Assembly (NCBI RefSeq): GCF_000247695.1
Contig: NW_004624743.1
Coordinates: forward strand, 8,414,358-8,478,357
Direction of reading: 5' to 3'
Source: Heterocephalus glaber
Lineage: Eukaryota; Chordata; Mammalia; Rodentia; Bathyergidae
DNA length: 64,000 bases
A model generated the notes under the pieces. That model saw only the letters and a list, made by a program, of their open reading frames with translations, had not been told where the DNA came from and did no database searches. Positions 35,018-46,979 of the stretch are shown here, piece after piece; the first letter of the stretch is position 1; every line of letters starts with the position of its first letter. The position numbers and the translations under genes were made by a program.

Positions 35018-35148
35018 TTACTTTTTATTTTGAGACAGGATCTTGCTAAGTGATGAAATTGCCCATATTGAGCTCAGATTTACAATCCTCCCCACTCAGC
35101 CTTCCAGAGCGCTGGGATCACAGGTGTGTGCTACCATGTTTGACCTCT
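35018..35148 (-). mobile_element. B1 (7SL-derived) SINE
   Basis: The plus strand gives a reversed 7SL-type monomer: TTTTGAGACAGGATCTTGCT, 'gcccatattgagctcagatttacaatcctccccactcagcc', AGCGCTGGGATCACAGGTGT, GTGCTACCATG. It is moderately diverged. Short open frames across it are incidental. Confidence 0.85.
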
Positions 35149-35149
35149 G

Positions 35150-36495
35150 CTATCATTTTTACATTTCTGAGCATATACTTAATATTCTGTATGGTTGCCA
35201 GACTGAAAATTGCTCTTCACTTTGAGAAAACCAAGGAATTCATGTCTACTAGAGATGCCTTACTGAGAGCTTTTAAGTAGAGAGCTTACCTACATTCAGA
35301 ATGTGGGTAAGACTTACACTCACAGAGTTGACACTTCTCCTGATGTGTTTTAGATCTAAACCAGATTCTGGTACATGGATTTACAGAGAAATGGATTAAT
35401 TCACGGGTCAAATTTTCCTTACATAAATATCTCAAAATTCTTGTAGGAAATGAAAGTTTCAAGTCCAAGTATAAATTATTTATAGATTAAGTAATTAAAT
35501 ATGCAATCTGTAATGTAGATCAGAAAGCTGTTCACGTTGCTCTTTTATAAAATACAATTTTGAATGGAAATATGTTTTTAGGAAAAAGCATTGCAACAAA
35601 TGTGTATGAAGAATCACTAATTTTTTAAATGAGGTGTGTCCACTGATCAAAATTTTGTCTGCTGCTATTCTATATTTTGATAGAAATTTATTCATTCTGA
35701 CATATATTTTTTAAGTATTGGTTCATAGGTCTCTGAATTCCTCATTCTTAAGAACTTAATGTCTTGCAGTTTTCATTCCACAAAAACACAAGCACCTTGT
35801 TAAAAAATCATGTGCCAAATATTAAAAGATAGACTGTCTTGAAACAATTTTGTATCACACTGGATTTCAAAACAAATGAGTCCTTGTACCAAGGTATATT
35901 GGTGATTTCTGGATATGAATGACATTAAAAGGAAAGCTTTTGTGGAGAAGGCAGACCCATTGAATTTTCAAGGCTGGGTGCACTGCTAAATTCAGTGTTA
36001 ATGGCACTTGTGTGTTCACACTGTGGGAGAAACAGACTTCTGTTTATTTGTTGCTTTCAGTATGAAATCTCATACCAATAAATTTTAAAATGTTTTTTAT
36101 TGTGTCTAGTTTGACATGGTTCTTTAAATGGACATTGTTTTGTTATCTAAAGCAGCAAATAGCTATTTTCTGACAAAAATGAACACAATTTATATTATTA
36201 AATCTCTGTGTTGATAAACTTTACTCTAAAACAAGAGCCACCAAAATCTAGTAGAGTGTGATTTTTGATTGTGTTACTTTTGTATTCGCCTTCCAAAAAG
36301 AAGCTGCAGCACAAATGGTAATATTTGAAGTTTGAAATCTGCCAAAGCATTTGTAGGGTTTCATTGTTTGTAGTGTACGAATAAATATATGTGTGGAAGG
36401 TGATTCGGCTATTAAATGTCATTTCAGCCCATCTTAACTTCTATTTAAAATATTTAAGAAATTTATTTTTAGAGAGCTTTACACCTAACTAGAGA
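35150..36495. other. No gene or named repeat seen
   Basis: AT-rich unique sequence with no coding frame above about 76 codons and no element hallmark. Confidence 0.4.
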
Positions 36496-36502
36496 AAATT
36501 CC

Positions 36503-36560
36503 ATATATATATATATATATGCCTAATGTGTGTGTATATATATGTATATATATGTACACG
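36503..36560. repeat. (TA)n/(TG)n microsatellite
   Basis: An ATATATAT run, a GTGTGTGT step, then ATATATATGTATATATATG. It could adopt cruciform or unpaired structure. Confidence 0.9.
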
Positions 36561-36638
36561 TAGTACCTTAAAGTAGTCTGCTATGTTTCTCAGGAAATGG
36601 TTGAAGTGAGAGATGTGAGAGCTTTTACAGTGAGAACT

Positions 36639-36727
36639 GTTTTTTTTTTTTTGGTACCAGGGATCGAACTCAGGACCTTGTGCTTGCGAGGCAGGCAGCA
36701 GAACCCACTGAGCTAAATCCCCGGCCC
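36639..36727 (-). mobile_element. Young ID SINE with perfect target-site duplication
   Basis: On the minus strand: GGGGCCGGGGATTTAGCTCA GTGG (intact A box), then GTCCTGAGTTCGATCCCTGG (intact B box) and TACC before a pure A tail (plus-strand T run 36640-36652). An exact 11-base duplication CAGTGAGAACT flanks it at 36628-36638 and 36728-36738. The perfect duplication and intact promoter boxes point to a recent insertion. Confidence 0.95.
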
Positions 36728-36942
36728 CAGTGAGAACTATTTTTAACAGTATATTACTTATTGTGAGCTTACAGCTGTAAGATTCTGGCTTTCTTAATTC
36801 ATACATGCTGTCTTATTCTATAAGGATCTAAATTATAATCAATCTCCATTTTATCAAAGTTTTCTCAAAATAAATGTCAGATATCTTAGAAAGGAAAAAC
36901 AATATCTAATACATTCTGACATAATAATTTGAGCATTTTAAG

Positions 36943-37030
36943 TTTTTTTCCTTTGTGGTTCAGGAGATTAGACCCAGGGCTTTATGCATGGTAGGGAATT
37001 GCTCTACTACTAAGTTACAGCCCCAGCCCC
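36943..37030 (-). mobile_element. Older ID-like SINE
   Basis: Plus strand: TTTTTTTCCTTTGTGG, 'ttcaggagattagacccagggctttatgcatggtagggaattgctctactactaagttacagccccagcccc'. That is a reversed ID/B4-head sequence of the CATGC-containing type, more diverged than the GGTACC-type copies nearby. Confidence 0.75.
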
Positions 37031-37128
37031 AATTAATTTTTCTTAAGCATTATTTGAAACACATGTCAGCATGTCACCCATGTCTCATAAAGAGTCTTCT
37101 TTCTTTTTTTATTTCCTATATTTCTTTT

Positions 37129-37235
37129 TCTTTCTTTCTTTTTTCTTTTCTTTTTTTTTTTTGGTACCGGGGATCGAACTCAGGACCTTGCACTTGCAAG
37201 GCAGATGCCTGAACCACTGAGGTAAATCCCTGACC
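37129..37235 (-). mobile_element. Young ID SINE with perfect target-site duplication
   Basis: The minus strand carries GTTCGATCCCCGGTACC with an intact B box and a near-intact A box, then a long A-rich tail (plus-strand T/CT tract 37129-37162). CTATATTTCTTTT occurs at 37116-37128 and again at 37236-37248, an exact 13-base target-site duplication. The pyrimidine flank makes the duplication's inner edge slightly ambiguous. Confidence 0.9.
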
Positions 37236-37239
37236 CTAT

Positions 37240-37638
37240 ATTTCTTTTCTTTTCTTTTTTCTTTTTAAATAGAGGATAGAAGAGAGTAAATTGGCCTTTC
37301 CTACAAATAGTTGTTAACATTGTCAGAGATAAAGAAAGTTCTTTTTGCTGTAACAAAATACCTTTAAGTTTAATCGAATAAAATATGAAATAGTGGATAT
37401 GAGAAAAACATTGTTTTCCAAAGGATTGATCAAGTAGATGGGACAGTAATGGATTTAACTGAGAAAATGATACTGAAAGACTAGGGGAATGGGACATGAT
37501 GGTCTCTATAGATGGTGATATGGCTTGAAGAATAAGTAAGGCATACTGGGGGCCTGAAATCATTGGGTGATAAAATAGCAATGGGAAAAATGAGCTCTCA
37601 TAGATCCTGTATAATCAAGCCTTAGAGGACTCCATGAT
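37240..37638. other. No gene seen; weak LTR-like start
   Basis: A 133-codon minus frame spans much of this stretch and the ID beside it, ending in lysine-rich low-complexity sequence, so it is not a convincing gene. 'ttctttttgctgtaacaaaatacc' at 37340-37363 resembles the end of a reversed MaLR LTR, but the following sequence does not confirm it. Confidence 0.3.
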
Positions 37639-37639
37639 G

Positions 37640-37820
37640 TTTTGGTTGTTTTTGGTTTTCATTTGGTACTGGGGATTGAGCCCAGGGCTTTCACACTGAG
37701 CCACAACCCCTCAACCCCCATTTTCAGTTTGATTTTGAGGCAGGATCTTCTTCTAAGTTGCTAAATTGCTTAAACCTCTCCTCTCACTGTGCTGGGTGTA
37801 CGCCACCATACCAGGCTGAG
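37640..37820 (-). mobile_element. ID-B1 fused SINE (B4 type)
   Basis: The plus strand gives a reversed ID head (GGTACTGGGGATTGAGCCCA GGGC, CACTGAGCCACAACCCC). This runs into a reversed B1 half (GATTTTGAGGCAGGATCTTC, 'aagttgctaaattgct', 'gtgctgggtgtacgccaccataccaggct'). It is moderately diverged. Confidence 0.85.
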
Positions 37821-37824
37821 GCCA

Positions 37825-38383
37825 TGTTTCACTAATGATAATCCTTAGCCTTTTCTTAATGCCTAATATATAAACATATATATTGAAACAATATTTAATG
37901 TATTCATCAACAATTTTGCACTATGATATAAATTATTAATTTATTAGCCCAATAAAAAATTATCAATAAATCTTATAAAACAACTGCTTTAAAAAGTTGG
38001 TGATTCTTGAGAAGTTATAGCAAGTTATCGAACAATTGTACTTACTCTCCTTGAATTTTAGCATTTCCAAATTCTTGTAGCCAATTTGTAGAAATATACA
38101 GGAAACTTTGCAATATGCGATCAACTACTAAATAGTAGATAGTATCCCATTTGTAGAATATCAAGTCCTTTTTTTCTGGTTGGGCACCTTTCTGCTATTT
38201 TATTGTCTTATAAATACCTGCTAGATACTAAAGAAATAAAGTGAACCATAAATGAATTATTGTTATTGACCTTTAATTGTTGGGGAATATTTGGTTTGGA
38301 AACTCAGAAATCGAGATTTGGGGATAATCCCTGGATTTTATCAGGCTTATGATAATATTGTAGTAGTGGTTTAAAAAAGTTCT

Positions 38384-38417
<34 letters not shown>

Positions 38418-39250
38418 CAGAAACATTACCACACACAGAAATCTAAATAGGAAACATAATGAAGCTTGGAGAAGTGCTTTTCAAAATTAACACATCAAAT
38501 TTGATCAGCTGCTGTAGTGATAGGAATAGCCCATCAATATTCACTATTCCTGAGGAAAATGTATCAAGAAGATAGGGTTTATTACTAAACATAAAACATG
38601 CTTTATGACAGCAAGTTATTTTCAGTTTAGTTCCTTTTCAGGTTAGTCTTGGTGGCCTTGGAAGCTCAAAGTTAGGAACCCTGCCTCTGAGAGGTAATTG
38701 CTTGGAACTTGGAAGAGAAGGTGGGGAAACTTTAAGAGGGGCAAGCAGCTCTGAGGCTCTACTAGATCAACTCCTTAAAAATCACTTTTTGATTAATCAT
38801 TGTGAAGAATTTGTTCTTCCAAATGAATTGTGTTTATTTCAAATATTTATATGTTCTCCTTTTATACAGATTCCCCAAGGATAGCTACAAAAAGAAGATT
38901 CACAAAATATCTGGCGATTGCTGATTGTATGTCCCTGGGTCATGTGGCTTGTTTTCACAGGAGCACGTGCTAGAATTCTTAGAAGGATTTACTGCTTGGC
39001 TTTTTACCTTCTAATAATACTTTCAATGTGACTCTTGGCTTTCAAAAAAGATATTGAACTAACAATTTTAAGTTGATCAACATATCCATAAATACTCCTA
39101 ATTCATTCTGGGCAAAAGATGAGAGCACAGTCTCTAACTTCAAAATCATGCTGTATGAAATGATATTTAGACTTGATAGAAAGCAGACAAATTGTCTAAA
39201 CTGTTCAGAAAAAAGAAACCAAATTTCTAAATTGTTCAGACCAAAGTGTG
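37825..39250. other. No gene seen; one GT microsatellite
   Basis: AT-rich unique sequence. A GT run of about 30 bases lies at 38386-38415. I see no element hallmark and no coding frame above 60 codons until the next SINE. Confidence 0.4.
38386..38415. repeat. (GT)n microsatellite
   Basis: An uninterrupted GT run of about fifteen units preceded by CTTC. It could be length-polymorphic. Confidence 0.95.
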
Positions 39251-39257
39251 TTTTTCC

Positions 39258-39345
39258 TTTTTTTTTTTTTTTTGTTACCAGGCATCGAACTCAGGACTTT
39301 GCGCTTGCGAGGCAGGCACTATGCCACTGAATTAAATCCCCAGCC
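39258..39345 (-). mobile_element. ID SINE
   Basis: Minus strand: AGGCTGGGGATTTAATTCAG TGG start, GAGTTCGATGCCTGGTAAC end, and a pure A tail (plus-strand T run). Flanks TGTTTTTCCTTT and TGTTCTTCCCTTT form a probable target-site duplication with minor differences. The A box is slightly damaged. Confidence 0.9.
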
Positions 39346-39477
39346 TGTTCTTCCCTTTAATTGATTATCCACAGAATTCATTCAAAGAATAAGGACTTAT
39401 AGCTAAGATATCCACTGTGTTTTTTTTCCTGGAAAACATTCCTATGTGTGCAATAACAAATTATTAAAAAATAAAAT

Positions 39478-39692
39478 TTAGAGTGACTGTAGACAATGAT
39501 AATGTATTGTATGTTTCACAATAAACAAGGCCAGAAGAAAGGACTTTTAGTGTTTTTAATACAAAGAAGTGATAAATGCTTGAGGAGAGAAATATGCCAT
39601 GATTTACATATTGTACAATGTATACATGTATCAAAAAACCACATGGTACCCCATACTTATGTACAATCTTATGTGTCAATTAAAAATTAAAA
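39478..39692 (+). mobile_element. L1 LINE 3' end
   Basis: This is a textbook end of an L1MA-like 3' UTR: 'gcttgaggagagaaatatgccatgatttacatattgtacaatgtatacatgtatcaaaaaaccacatggtaccccatacttatgtacaatcttatgtgtcaattaaaaattaaaa'. It is in sense orientation, 5'-truncated, and ends in a short A-rich tail. Confidence 0.85.
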
Positions 39693-39699
39693 GTTTTTA

Positions 39700-41975
39700 G
39701 AAATAGAGAAATTTGGGGGTAAATAAAAGAAGAAAAGATTTAATTTCTCTTAAGCCATATCTGAGCATAGCAATGATTTAGTGTTGTAGCTCTTATAATA
39801 TATATTCATCTTGGCCAATTACTTAGTATTTTCATTTTGTTCTTCATATTTATTTACATTTACAAAAATAATGTACCATTTTCTAAAACATTTATTCTTC
39901 ATAGGTTATCCTAATGCTGTTATGAAACTTTTGTAAAATAGAATTATATTATATAGTGTTTGTTTCCATTCCATGTCTAATTTATAAATCTCTGAAATAT
40001 TTATATTGCTTAATGAATAGATCACAGAAAAGTTTACTAAAACATCTTCCATTGATTTTTAACTTATCTTATTTTATATTTTGTTTTCAATGGCCTCCAA
40101 TTATAAATTTGTTTGTAAGTTTTGTTTTGTAAAATAATTTCATCATGGCATTCACTTCAATCACCATCCAGTTAAGCTCATTCTATAATATATTAAGGAG
40201 AAAGCACATTGACATGACAAATATAACTTTTGCAAAACAGATTTTTAGGGTCTCTCTTTACAAGAAATTCTACTTCTTTGTAGATGTAGAAAATAAGAAC
40301 TGGTGAGAAATTTCTCTGGATAAAACCCCCATAAAATTATTGTATTTATTATTTTGCATATTTCTTCTATTGTACAGCAGTATAAGAAAGATAATATCTG
40401 AAAGTCAATCTCATTTATAATCCCATCATACTAAAGAAAGTAGGGTTACAGACACTTAACAGATGCACACAAACCAAAAAGAGGTGAGAAATGTTTTTCT
40501 CTTATGCATATGCAGATTTATCTAGTTTTACATGGCTCAAAAGGAAAAAAAAATTAGGAGAAAGAAAAAGAGAGCAAAGCCTCATGATAATTTTAGTTTG
40601 CTGATGATAGTTTAGACTGTGGAGCGGTGGAAGGGTGTGGAGCCTGAGGGTGGACAGCATCTTGTGGTTTCCTTTACCACAGCCAGCATGGGGCAGAGAC
40701 AAGAGGCAGGAGGTGCATAGACCTGGAAGTCAGCCAGCCACTGCCATTAATTCACTTGATTACTGCATTTCAGAATATGTGAGGCACAAAGTGCTTCAAA
40801 CTTCTTGAGCTAAAAACCTTCTGCGGTTTTTCAATCAGCTCTATATGCATTAACAATTATAGACACTTCAACCCTATTCGAAAAGGGACATTTTCTAAAA
40901 ACTGAAAAGTGGGCTTGGTGTTAGTGAAACTGTAATCTGTAGCTAAGGCCATGATACACATAGTTGAAAGTGATCAAAAAGAGAAATGACAGAACTCAAA
41001 TCTCTGACCTTAACCAGATTGAGTAGATACCATAAGAGAGGAAATGAATTTGCAGATGTCTTTGTAACACAGTGGTTTAGTGTCTAACAAACCCCTCAGG
41101 CAAATGGGATAAATCGAGTAATCGTGATGGCTGATAATGCTGGTTTTCACTGAAGGAAGGTCTTCCTAAGCTCAGAAAAGAATGAAGGAAGGTAATGATC
41201 TTGCTGTAAGATAACATACCTCAATAAATGCTGCTGTTAAAAAATGGAGAATGGGCATCATCCTTCAAATGGAATGAATGATACGGTAATAATTACCTTC
41301 ATATGTATGAGAGTCTAAGATTGGAATGGTTCTCTTTACAGACAGGCTAATTATATTATACAAAGATCAATTCAATACATAGAAAACTATTAGGCTATTG
41401 ATCAATTAATATGATTCCTGATACTTGAAATAAGCAAATTGTCAAAGTCAAGGCTTCCTCTGTAACTGTCAAATATTATCTATAGACCTAATTACTGCAT
41501 AGGTCCATTCCAATGGTCATTGTTTTGTTTAATTGTCTTATTTCAGTTAAAAACTTAGCATATAGTTTTGTAAAAAATGTGTCTTGATGTTTGCTTTAAA
41601 CCTGGTTGATTCCACAATGGAAGTGCATTGTACATACATACCTATCTCTGTGTGACCATGCTTAAAGGTCAATACCAATCACAAAAAGGTTCTTTGCCTT
41701 CTTTGCTGAGATGGAAAATTTAAATACCAATATGTGAAATACTCTACCAGTGTGAAGTTGTGTCTTCATAGTGAAGACAATCTCAAGATTATTTAAAGGG
41801 AACTAGGGGAATTTGGGGAATGGTGAGAGAAGTATTTGGCTACTGACGGTGGGTGTTATAGCTGGTCATGGTAGAGCATACTTCTCAGAACCACATTCCA
41901 AGACAGGTGGGAAGACAGGAGATGTGAGGGAGACAAAGGGGAGTTTTCTTACACAAAAAAAGTTAGAGTTCTCAA
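39700..41975. other. Long stretch without gene or named repeat
   Basis: Very AT-rich to about 40450, then more balanced. The piece at 40600-40870 has mixed composition and no repeat signature. No coding frame above about 66 codons was seen. The section 41840-41960 is purine-rich. Confidence 0.4.
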
Positions 41976-41979
41976 ACAT

Positions 41980-42540
41980 GGATTAAAGGAGACATAGACA
42001 AACTTTGTAAATTTGAAGAAATCTTCCTGTTGAGGGAGAATAAATAATCACAAACAATTCAATACTATAATAGTAAGGGTGTAAGCAAGGTATTAATTTA
42101 CCAAATAGCTCAGTTTTGAAGGAGGGGGTGCCTTTCAGGGAAAGGATCAAGTGGGAGAGAAAGTCAGTGGTGAGGTGGAGAGAAGGGGGAGGAGTTAGGA
42201 AGATGTGAATTTGAAACGATCTGAAGGCTGGATTGTTGAGAGTATTATTCTTCATTTCTGAGGAGATTCAAGTTGACCCCATTGGCCAGAAGAAATCACA
42301 GGAGAATTTTAACTTTCAGTGACATGATCAGAATTTTGTTTCAGGAAAACCAGTCCTATAGTAGTGTAGAAGAAAGATGGAGGCTGGGGAGAGAGTTCTA
42401 TTGGAAGGTTATGGAAGATTATTAAGATGGAGAGGAACTGAAAAAATGGAAATACAAGAATGAAATTATAGTGAGAAACCCAGAGATTTAACTGGAAGTC
42501 ATAAGGTAAGGTTGAAATTTCAGATAAGAGAAGATTACAA
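41980..42540 (-). repeat. L2 LINE fragment, antisense
   Basis: The plus strand reads as reversed L2: 'ggcctttcagggaaagg', 'gagagaaagtcagtggtgaggtggagagaagggggagg', 'tgacatgatcagaattttgtttcaggaaaaccagtcctatagtagtgtagaagaaagatggaggctggggagagagttctattggaaggttatggaag'. This parallels the 'catgatcagatttgcgttttaaaaagatcactctggc' block and what follows it. The long minus-strand frames (up to 90 codons) are remnants or chance. Confidence 0.65.
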
Positions 42541-42544
42541 GGTC

Positions 42545-44035
42545 TTTGGAAAGGAACAGACAAAGATGAGAAACCAAGACTAACTTCTTGTGCATACTAC
42601 AGCAAACTTTTTTCAGGTGTGTGCACTCTTTTCCTGTTTCCTCTTTCCATGGTTCTGTCTTGAGGATATTTTGGGACTGTGTGTATTCTTGGGAAAATCT
42701 ATTTGGAGAGCAGTTGTCAAAAATAAAAGTCAACCGTATCTCTATCTCACTTTCTTATTTTCTCTCACTCATTGTCAATTATAACTACCAATACTTAATG
42801 GTCCAATGCCTTCTGTGTCAGGGGAAGAGACATTTTTGTTCTTAAGGATTTTAGATGTCTTACGCATCCTTAAGATGCTTTTGGGAGAACAGAGCTGTGT
42901 AAACCTTATATTATTCCATTAAAATTATGAGTCAATAGGGCAGAATGTATTCTACAATTTATGACTTCCTGTGAACATTAGAACAAATCTCCAGGTTAGG
43001 ATTTGGTGGTGAAGTGTGGGAATTTTCCATGCCTTTTAGCATTGAAGTCTATGACTTTTAGTCCAAGCTATCAGGTCAAAAAATGGGAGCCATTAGCTAT
43101 TCATTTTGTTAAGTGTGGACAGTGTTTTGATAAATGAGCAAGGGTATGGATAATTTGAGTAAAATTCTTTTATAAGTAACACCTTGTGCACTATGAAGAA
43201 TTAAAAGAATGTCTTTTTAGATAAAGAGAAAAATGTGCATGTGAAGCCTATTGATGGAAAATTTTTTGGATCCATTCTGGATCTAAAACTGTAATCATGA
43301 TAGATAAAGAAAAATATTTGGGGGAAGGGAGAGGAAAGAAAAAAATGCCAGGATGAATGATGTAAGCAGTAGAGTAGTTTACTGTTCATAGATTTTTATA
43401 AAAAAGCAAGATGTCTGAACCAAAATTAAAAAAGTGACAACAGCTTTATAGAATGGAATTAGGAGAAGTGGAGAATGCACACTTCACACACACACACACA
43501 CACGCGCGTGCTTACACTTATCCTCCAATATAAAGACCTCAAAGTCAATTATCAGAAGAAAAACATAAGAGAAAGCTGGAATAACACTATTCTGTTCATG
43601 GGAAATATTTTAAGCACTAACAGAAAATGTGTCCTAAGAATCATTATTCCAGGAAACATCTATAGAATGAATATATTTAGAGATTCATTACAATTTAATT
43701 TGCATAGATATTTTGGAGAATTCTAGGACTCTGAGTGTGTCCCTAGGATTTGATTTACTAAAATGAAGTATAAATAGTTTTTTCTTGTCTGTGTTAAATA
43801 CTGGATCTCAGATTTTATCTGGAAGCATAATAGGCCCTCCTCAGACACAGTCAGGGAGAACATTAACATAGTGTGTGCCATTTTACCCACTTTCAAGAGA
43901 AAGACAGGGCTTGAACCCTGGCTTGGGGAATAGGAAGAGTGCTTGCTTCTTCACTATGGCAACATAGGGATTGGCCAAACTTGGCATGGCAGCAGAATAT
44001 GTCCACCCACTTAGAGCATCTGGAAAGTTCTTATG
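42545..44035. other. No gene seen; a CA microsatellite
   Basis: Short overlapping frames at 42588-42845 show no domain. A CA/CG run lies at 43485-43510. The section 43850-44030 is GC-richer and could be an old repeat that I cannot name. Confidence 0.4.
43485..43510. repeat. (CA)n(CG)n microsatellite
   Basis: A CA run of about eleven units ending in CGCGCGTG. Confidence 0.95.
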
Positions 44036-44039
44036 TCTT

Positions 44040-44373
44040 AAAATCTTGTTTGCCATCTTGCTGCTGTTAGGAGTTGGTCAACCTTTAAGAGGGGTGGCCC
44101 AGTGGGATGTCTTCTGTCATTGGAGTTGAGCTTCTGCAGGGGTTGATGCGTCTCTAGCCTCTTCCTGCCTCTCTCTCTTTTGTTACTACTTGGTGAATAG
44201 TTTTTTCTCAACCTCACACTGCCATCATGGTGTGTTTTCTGGCCACAAACCCAAAGGCAATGGGCTCAATTGATTATGGACTGAAACCTAAATTGAGAGC
44301 AATATAAGGCTTTACTATTTATTAGTTGATCATCTCAGGTATTGGTTAGAGTAATGGAAAGCCAACTAACACC
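44040..44373 (+). mobile_element. MaLR solo LTR (ORR1/MST-like)
   Basis: Sense order: 'caacctttaagaggggtggcccagtgggatgtcttctgtcattgg', 'tctagcctcttcctgcctctctctcttttg', 'ctgccatcatggtgtgttttctggccacaaacccaaaggcaatgggctcaattgattatggactgaaacc', and a 3' end 'agttgatcatctcaggtattggttagagtaatggaaagccaactaacac'. No internal sequence adjoins it. Confidence 0.8.
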
Positions 44374-44374
44374 C

Positions 44375-46975
44375 TAAAACTTTGGGGTATTTGACACTGT
44401 GCCTCTGAGTGATGCCTGACTTGACTAACTGAAGCATGCTGGTGTAAAGTGTAATAGAACTCCACAGATACATGAAGACCTGGATCGAAGAAAGCCTCAT
44501 AAATGTCCTCCTATTTGATTCAAAACTGTAAAAATGACCAAAACTTAAAATATATGCTTTAGCTATTTAGTACTATAGATCAAGTAATTTTTATTGGTAA
44601 CAAAGAACTCAGTATTTAAATCTTAAGTAAAATACAAAAAAATTAATTAAGGTAGTACATTAAGAACGTTTTATATAGTATATTTATATATTTTATATAG
44701 TATATTCACTTAGTGCTTCTATATAATATGTATATTAAAAGCAGAGAGTTTTCATGCCTACTGTAGTTGTATATACATTAATACAATATTTTGTATATTA
44801 AACTCATAAACAAAATAAATGTAGAAGCAGCAATACTGCTAGCCATGTGAGTGTGTGTGTGTTCTGTTGAGGAACACAGTTAGGGAATCGTTGCTTGTAT
44901 TTCCAGAGAGTGATTCTGTTTAACACTGTTGAATAATATATTATTCAGTCAAAGAAAGGTTCAAAGGAGCTCTAAAAGATGTCAGAGGAAGGCTTCAGGA
45001 GGAGGGCTTGCTACTATTTCCTGAAGGCCCATCTTCCAGTGACACCTGTAACAAAGATTGCTACTGAAAGCCATCCTGGAGACAGAAGAAGCCAGAAAGG
45101 GGAGATTTTGAACTAAGCACAGCAGTTGGGAGTGTGAGATAGGATTGTGCAGGATCTCCATTCCTCTTTGCTCTAGCACAGTGGCACACTTGAGAGGTTC
45201 CGCTAGCCTGTAGTACTTTGGTGATAGCAGAAGTAATGGTGGTGGAGATGATGATTTTACCACTCCCTGCACACTTGAAAGAATAAAAAAATTCACATTA
45301 GGAGGCCAAATGTTGATAAAAATCTCAGTTAAATTTGGATTGGAATTTAATTTATAGCAACAATAACTCCATCTTTAGATTCCTGACAAATTGTTTCAGG
45401 CCAGAATAAAAGAAGTTAACATTTGTACAAAACAATCACAAATTTAACAGCCCAATACAGGTTGCTCAATGGATCTTCTGAGATTAGTGTATGTAAATGA
45501 AATTGAAAATCTGAACTCAAATTGAAAATAAGCATCTGTGTAGGGGTGAAATTAGCCCCTAGACTTTAGTGCTTCTGCACCTTTCATTTTGGGAAGCCAC
45601 TCTAGGCCTAGAGCCCTGCTAGCCCATAATAAGAGCTATTAATATAAACAACTTCCTAGGTCCTCTCACTTTCCCTACCTCAATCAGTGGCTTCCACCTT
45701 GAACATTCACTTTTTCAACAAACTAATCTATAGAGTACCTCACTTCTCAAAGCTTTTTGATATGATTGTTTAAAAACCCCTTTGAACCCCTTACCTCATT
45801 TTGCTCTGTTTTGTCTTGGTCTTTGCCTCGCCTTTCCTGTCTGGCTTTTGGCTCTCTGCCGTCTACTGATGGCTTTGCCACTTTTTCTCAGAAGCCAGGC
45901 TAACCTACCTAGGGAGCACCAGATGGTCCATCTTCAAGCGGGGGTTGGAAAATCACAAAATATTGTATTCAGCATTGCTTAAAGACATCTCCAGGTGGAA
46001 ATGAAAAACTGAAACACTTGAGTTTTTGTGAAAATCCCTGTAAACGCGCTGAAGGATAAATGTGGTTAGTTTGAAAAGTCCAAGAGATTACCAGAGAGTC
46101 TGTGGATTGTATTGAATCATCGCTGAGTATTGAAACAGGATCTCCTCAGGCCTGTTTAATTGTAGACCAATAATATTGCACTGTATTGTCTAAACCCTAG
46201 AAGTCTGATCCATTTTAGGGGAGTGTTATGCTTAAGAAAAATATTAGAAGTAAATGAAATTAATAGCTCCAGCTAATGCCTTTCTAACATTTTAGAAAGG
46301 CAGAGTCCCTGGTAAGATTGGGGGGAAGTACTTACTTACGGTGGCTGTTTAAACTCAAAGGTTAGATGACTGATAACAGTACCTTGTCTGGAGGCTTTTG
46401 CAGTTCACGTTCACATTATCAAACTCTATAAATTGCACCAATATATGGCTGATAAGAAACCTTAATGGACCTTTCATATCTGTATAGTAACTAGGGCATA
46501 CACCATGTATGGCTATAAGATTGGTACCTATAAGACTTCCTTCTGATAGCTTCCTGTCAAGTGATACATTACAGAAACTGCGTCGAGCTTCTCACCTCTT
46601 TTACAACAAGATTTTCTGTGCCAAGTGTCATTTTTTAAAGTTAAAAACTTTTTAAACCTTGTGGGTTATTTGAATGGAGTTTTTTTATATCACTGTATTT
46701 TTGATGTTATTTATGTACACAAAATAGAAATGAAAACTGTAAAAATTAATACATGTAAAATAAAAACAAACAATGAATATATTGGTCAAACATTTATACA
46801 TATATAACCCATAAATTTTAAATTTTAAAATTTTAAAGTAAATATGGAAAAAGTTCAGGAAGATTGCCTCAAAAAGTATTTATTTCATTATGTACGAACA
46901 ATTTGCACAAATTAAAAAATGAATAATTTTCTTACTTTTGAAAACAATATTAAGCTTTGGAGAACATTTGCAAAT
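44375..46975. other. Long stretch without gene; AT repeats
   Basis: A two-unit tandem of about 22 bases (unit starting TTTTATATAGTATATT) lies at 44669-44712 in AT-rich DNA, and a GT run of about eight units at 44847-44862. The 104-codon minus frame at 44982-45296 has no known domain. The piece at 45990-46200 is repeat-free with a CpG-containing AAACGCGCTG word and could be conserved. The section 46620-46960 is strongly AT-rich. Confidence 0.4.
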
Positions 46976-46979
46976 ATGA

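Noticed and set aside
37180..37581. 133-codon minus-strand open frame
   Set aside because: Part of it is ID SINE sequence and a lysine-rich low-complexity stretch; no protein family is recognisable.
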